Assembly (NCBI RefSeq): GCF_001458415.1 | Contig: NZ_CYSD01000037.1 | Span: forward strand, 250,501-314,500 | Source: Tritonibacter multivorans | Lineage (GTDB): Bacteria; Pseudomonadota; Alphaproteobacteria; Rhodobacterales; Rhodobacteraceae | Length of the DNA: 64,000 bases | Reading direction: 5' to 3' | The notes under the pieces: generated by a model | What the model was told of the DNA's origin: nothing | Seen by the model: only the letters and a program-made list of their open reading frames with translations | The model's database searches: none | Made by a program: the position numbers and the translations under genes | Part shown: positions 63,878-64,000 of the stretch, piece by piece | Numbering within the stretch: position 1 is the stretch's first letter | Layout of the letters: each line of letters starts with the position of its first letter

Positions 63878-64000
63878 TCAAGGTTCCAGCCTTTGGAATG
63901 TGGCTCTTTCACAGGCCTGTGACACCAGGTCGTGCGGAAGCGGCATAAGCGTCGCTGTGCGGGTCCACAAGAGCGCGGTGTCGATCTGACGATCCGGGTA
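63878..64000 (-). CDS. addA: AddA helicase-nuclease, C-terminal end (cut by window edge)
   Basis: Only the last 40 codons and the stop are in the window: residues read YPDRQIDTALLWTRTATLMP and on to ATFQRLEP. This short stretch matches the PD-(D/E)xK nuclease-domain end of AddA (RQIDTALLWT is typical). AddAB processes double-strand breaks. The call leans on context (trxA downstream) as much as on the peptide. Confidence 0.75.
   Translation of the reverse strand, partial: YPDRQIDTALLWTRTATLMPLPHDLVSQACERATFQRLEP

Noticed and set aside
1-64000. CRISPR array, insertion sequence, prophage or defence island
   Set aside because: No repeat-spacer pattern, transposase, integrase or phage gene was recognised; the window is conserved core chromosome.

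Overview
The window is about 64 kb of chromosomal core DNA from an alphaproteobacterium, almost certainly the Roseobacter group of Rhodobacteraceae. The basis is the rimP-nusA-ylxR-infB order, the parB-parA-rsmG-mnmG-mnmE-rho-hemJ block beside maf-aroE-coaE-dnaQ-secB, a bacterial voltage-gated sodium channel of the type known from Ruegeria (Silicibacter) pomeroyi, a Tim44-like TimA, perfect TGTTTCACGTGAAACA parS sites and GANTC (CcrM-type) sites at the origin. Coding density is very high. I saw no insertion sequence, prophage, CRISPR array, intact tRNA or rRNA gene, and no clear frameshift.

Layout. 1-4.1 kb: the transcription/translation operon (rimP, nusA, ylxR, infB cut by the left edge), minus strand, with an intrinsic terminator-like hairpin 14 nt before the rimP start. 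4.3-6.6 kb: an ECF sigma/anti-sigma pair divergent from a secreted YceI-cytochrome c fusion. 6.6-13.8 kb: a short Tat-exported substrate-binding protein, pip, ubiG, a MarR regulator, nit2, grxC, comF, an NDUFAF5-like protein and hemH. 14-17 kb: envelope genes (a tiny secreted protein, two YkuD L,D-transpeptidases, a CAP lipoprotein) and the Nav channel. 17-25.5 kb: a TrmA/RumA-type RNA methyltransferase, a two-subunit ABC exporter, cca, two Nudix hydrolases and hslO. 25.5-36.5 kb: a REC-PP2C phosphatase opposite a lone Hpt protein, ilvA, a membrane protein of visibly lower GC, argG, an SCP2 protein, periplasmic msrA, a ribokinase, maeB and an orphan flagellin. 36.5-43.9 kb: mutS, grpE, hrcA, rph, rdgB, hemW and a DUF454 protein.

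43.9-54.5 kb is the replication-origin neighbourhood. Left of the inferred oriC (51,311-51,728) parB, parA, rsmG, mnmG, mnmE, rho and hemJ run leftward; right of it maf, aroE, coaE and dnaQ run rightward, so both arms are transcribed away from the origin. The intergenic DNA holds an AT-rich tract, five DnaA-box-like 9-mers and five GANTC sites. Two perfect parS sites lie inside the first codons of rsmG and mnmG, next to the parAB genes whose products act on them. 54.5-64 kb: envelope and quality control (secB, fxsA, timA, mltA, smr, an alpha/beta-hydrolase lipoprotein, hslVU with a membrane-protein gene between them), a DUF1127 peptide, a tandem Lin0512 pair, trxA and the last 40 codons of addA.

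I found no convincing wholly new multi-gene system. The items most worth following are the origin architecture with coding-embedded parS, the YceI-cytochrome c/ECF unit, the Nav channel among envelope genes, the REC-PP2C/Hpt pair, the interrupted hslVU operon and the tandem Lin0512 genes.
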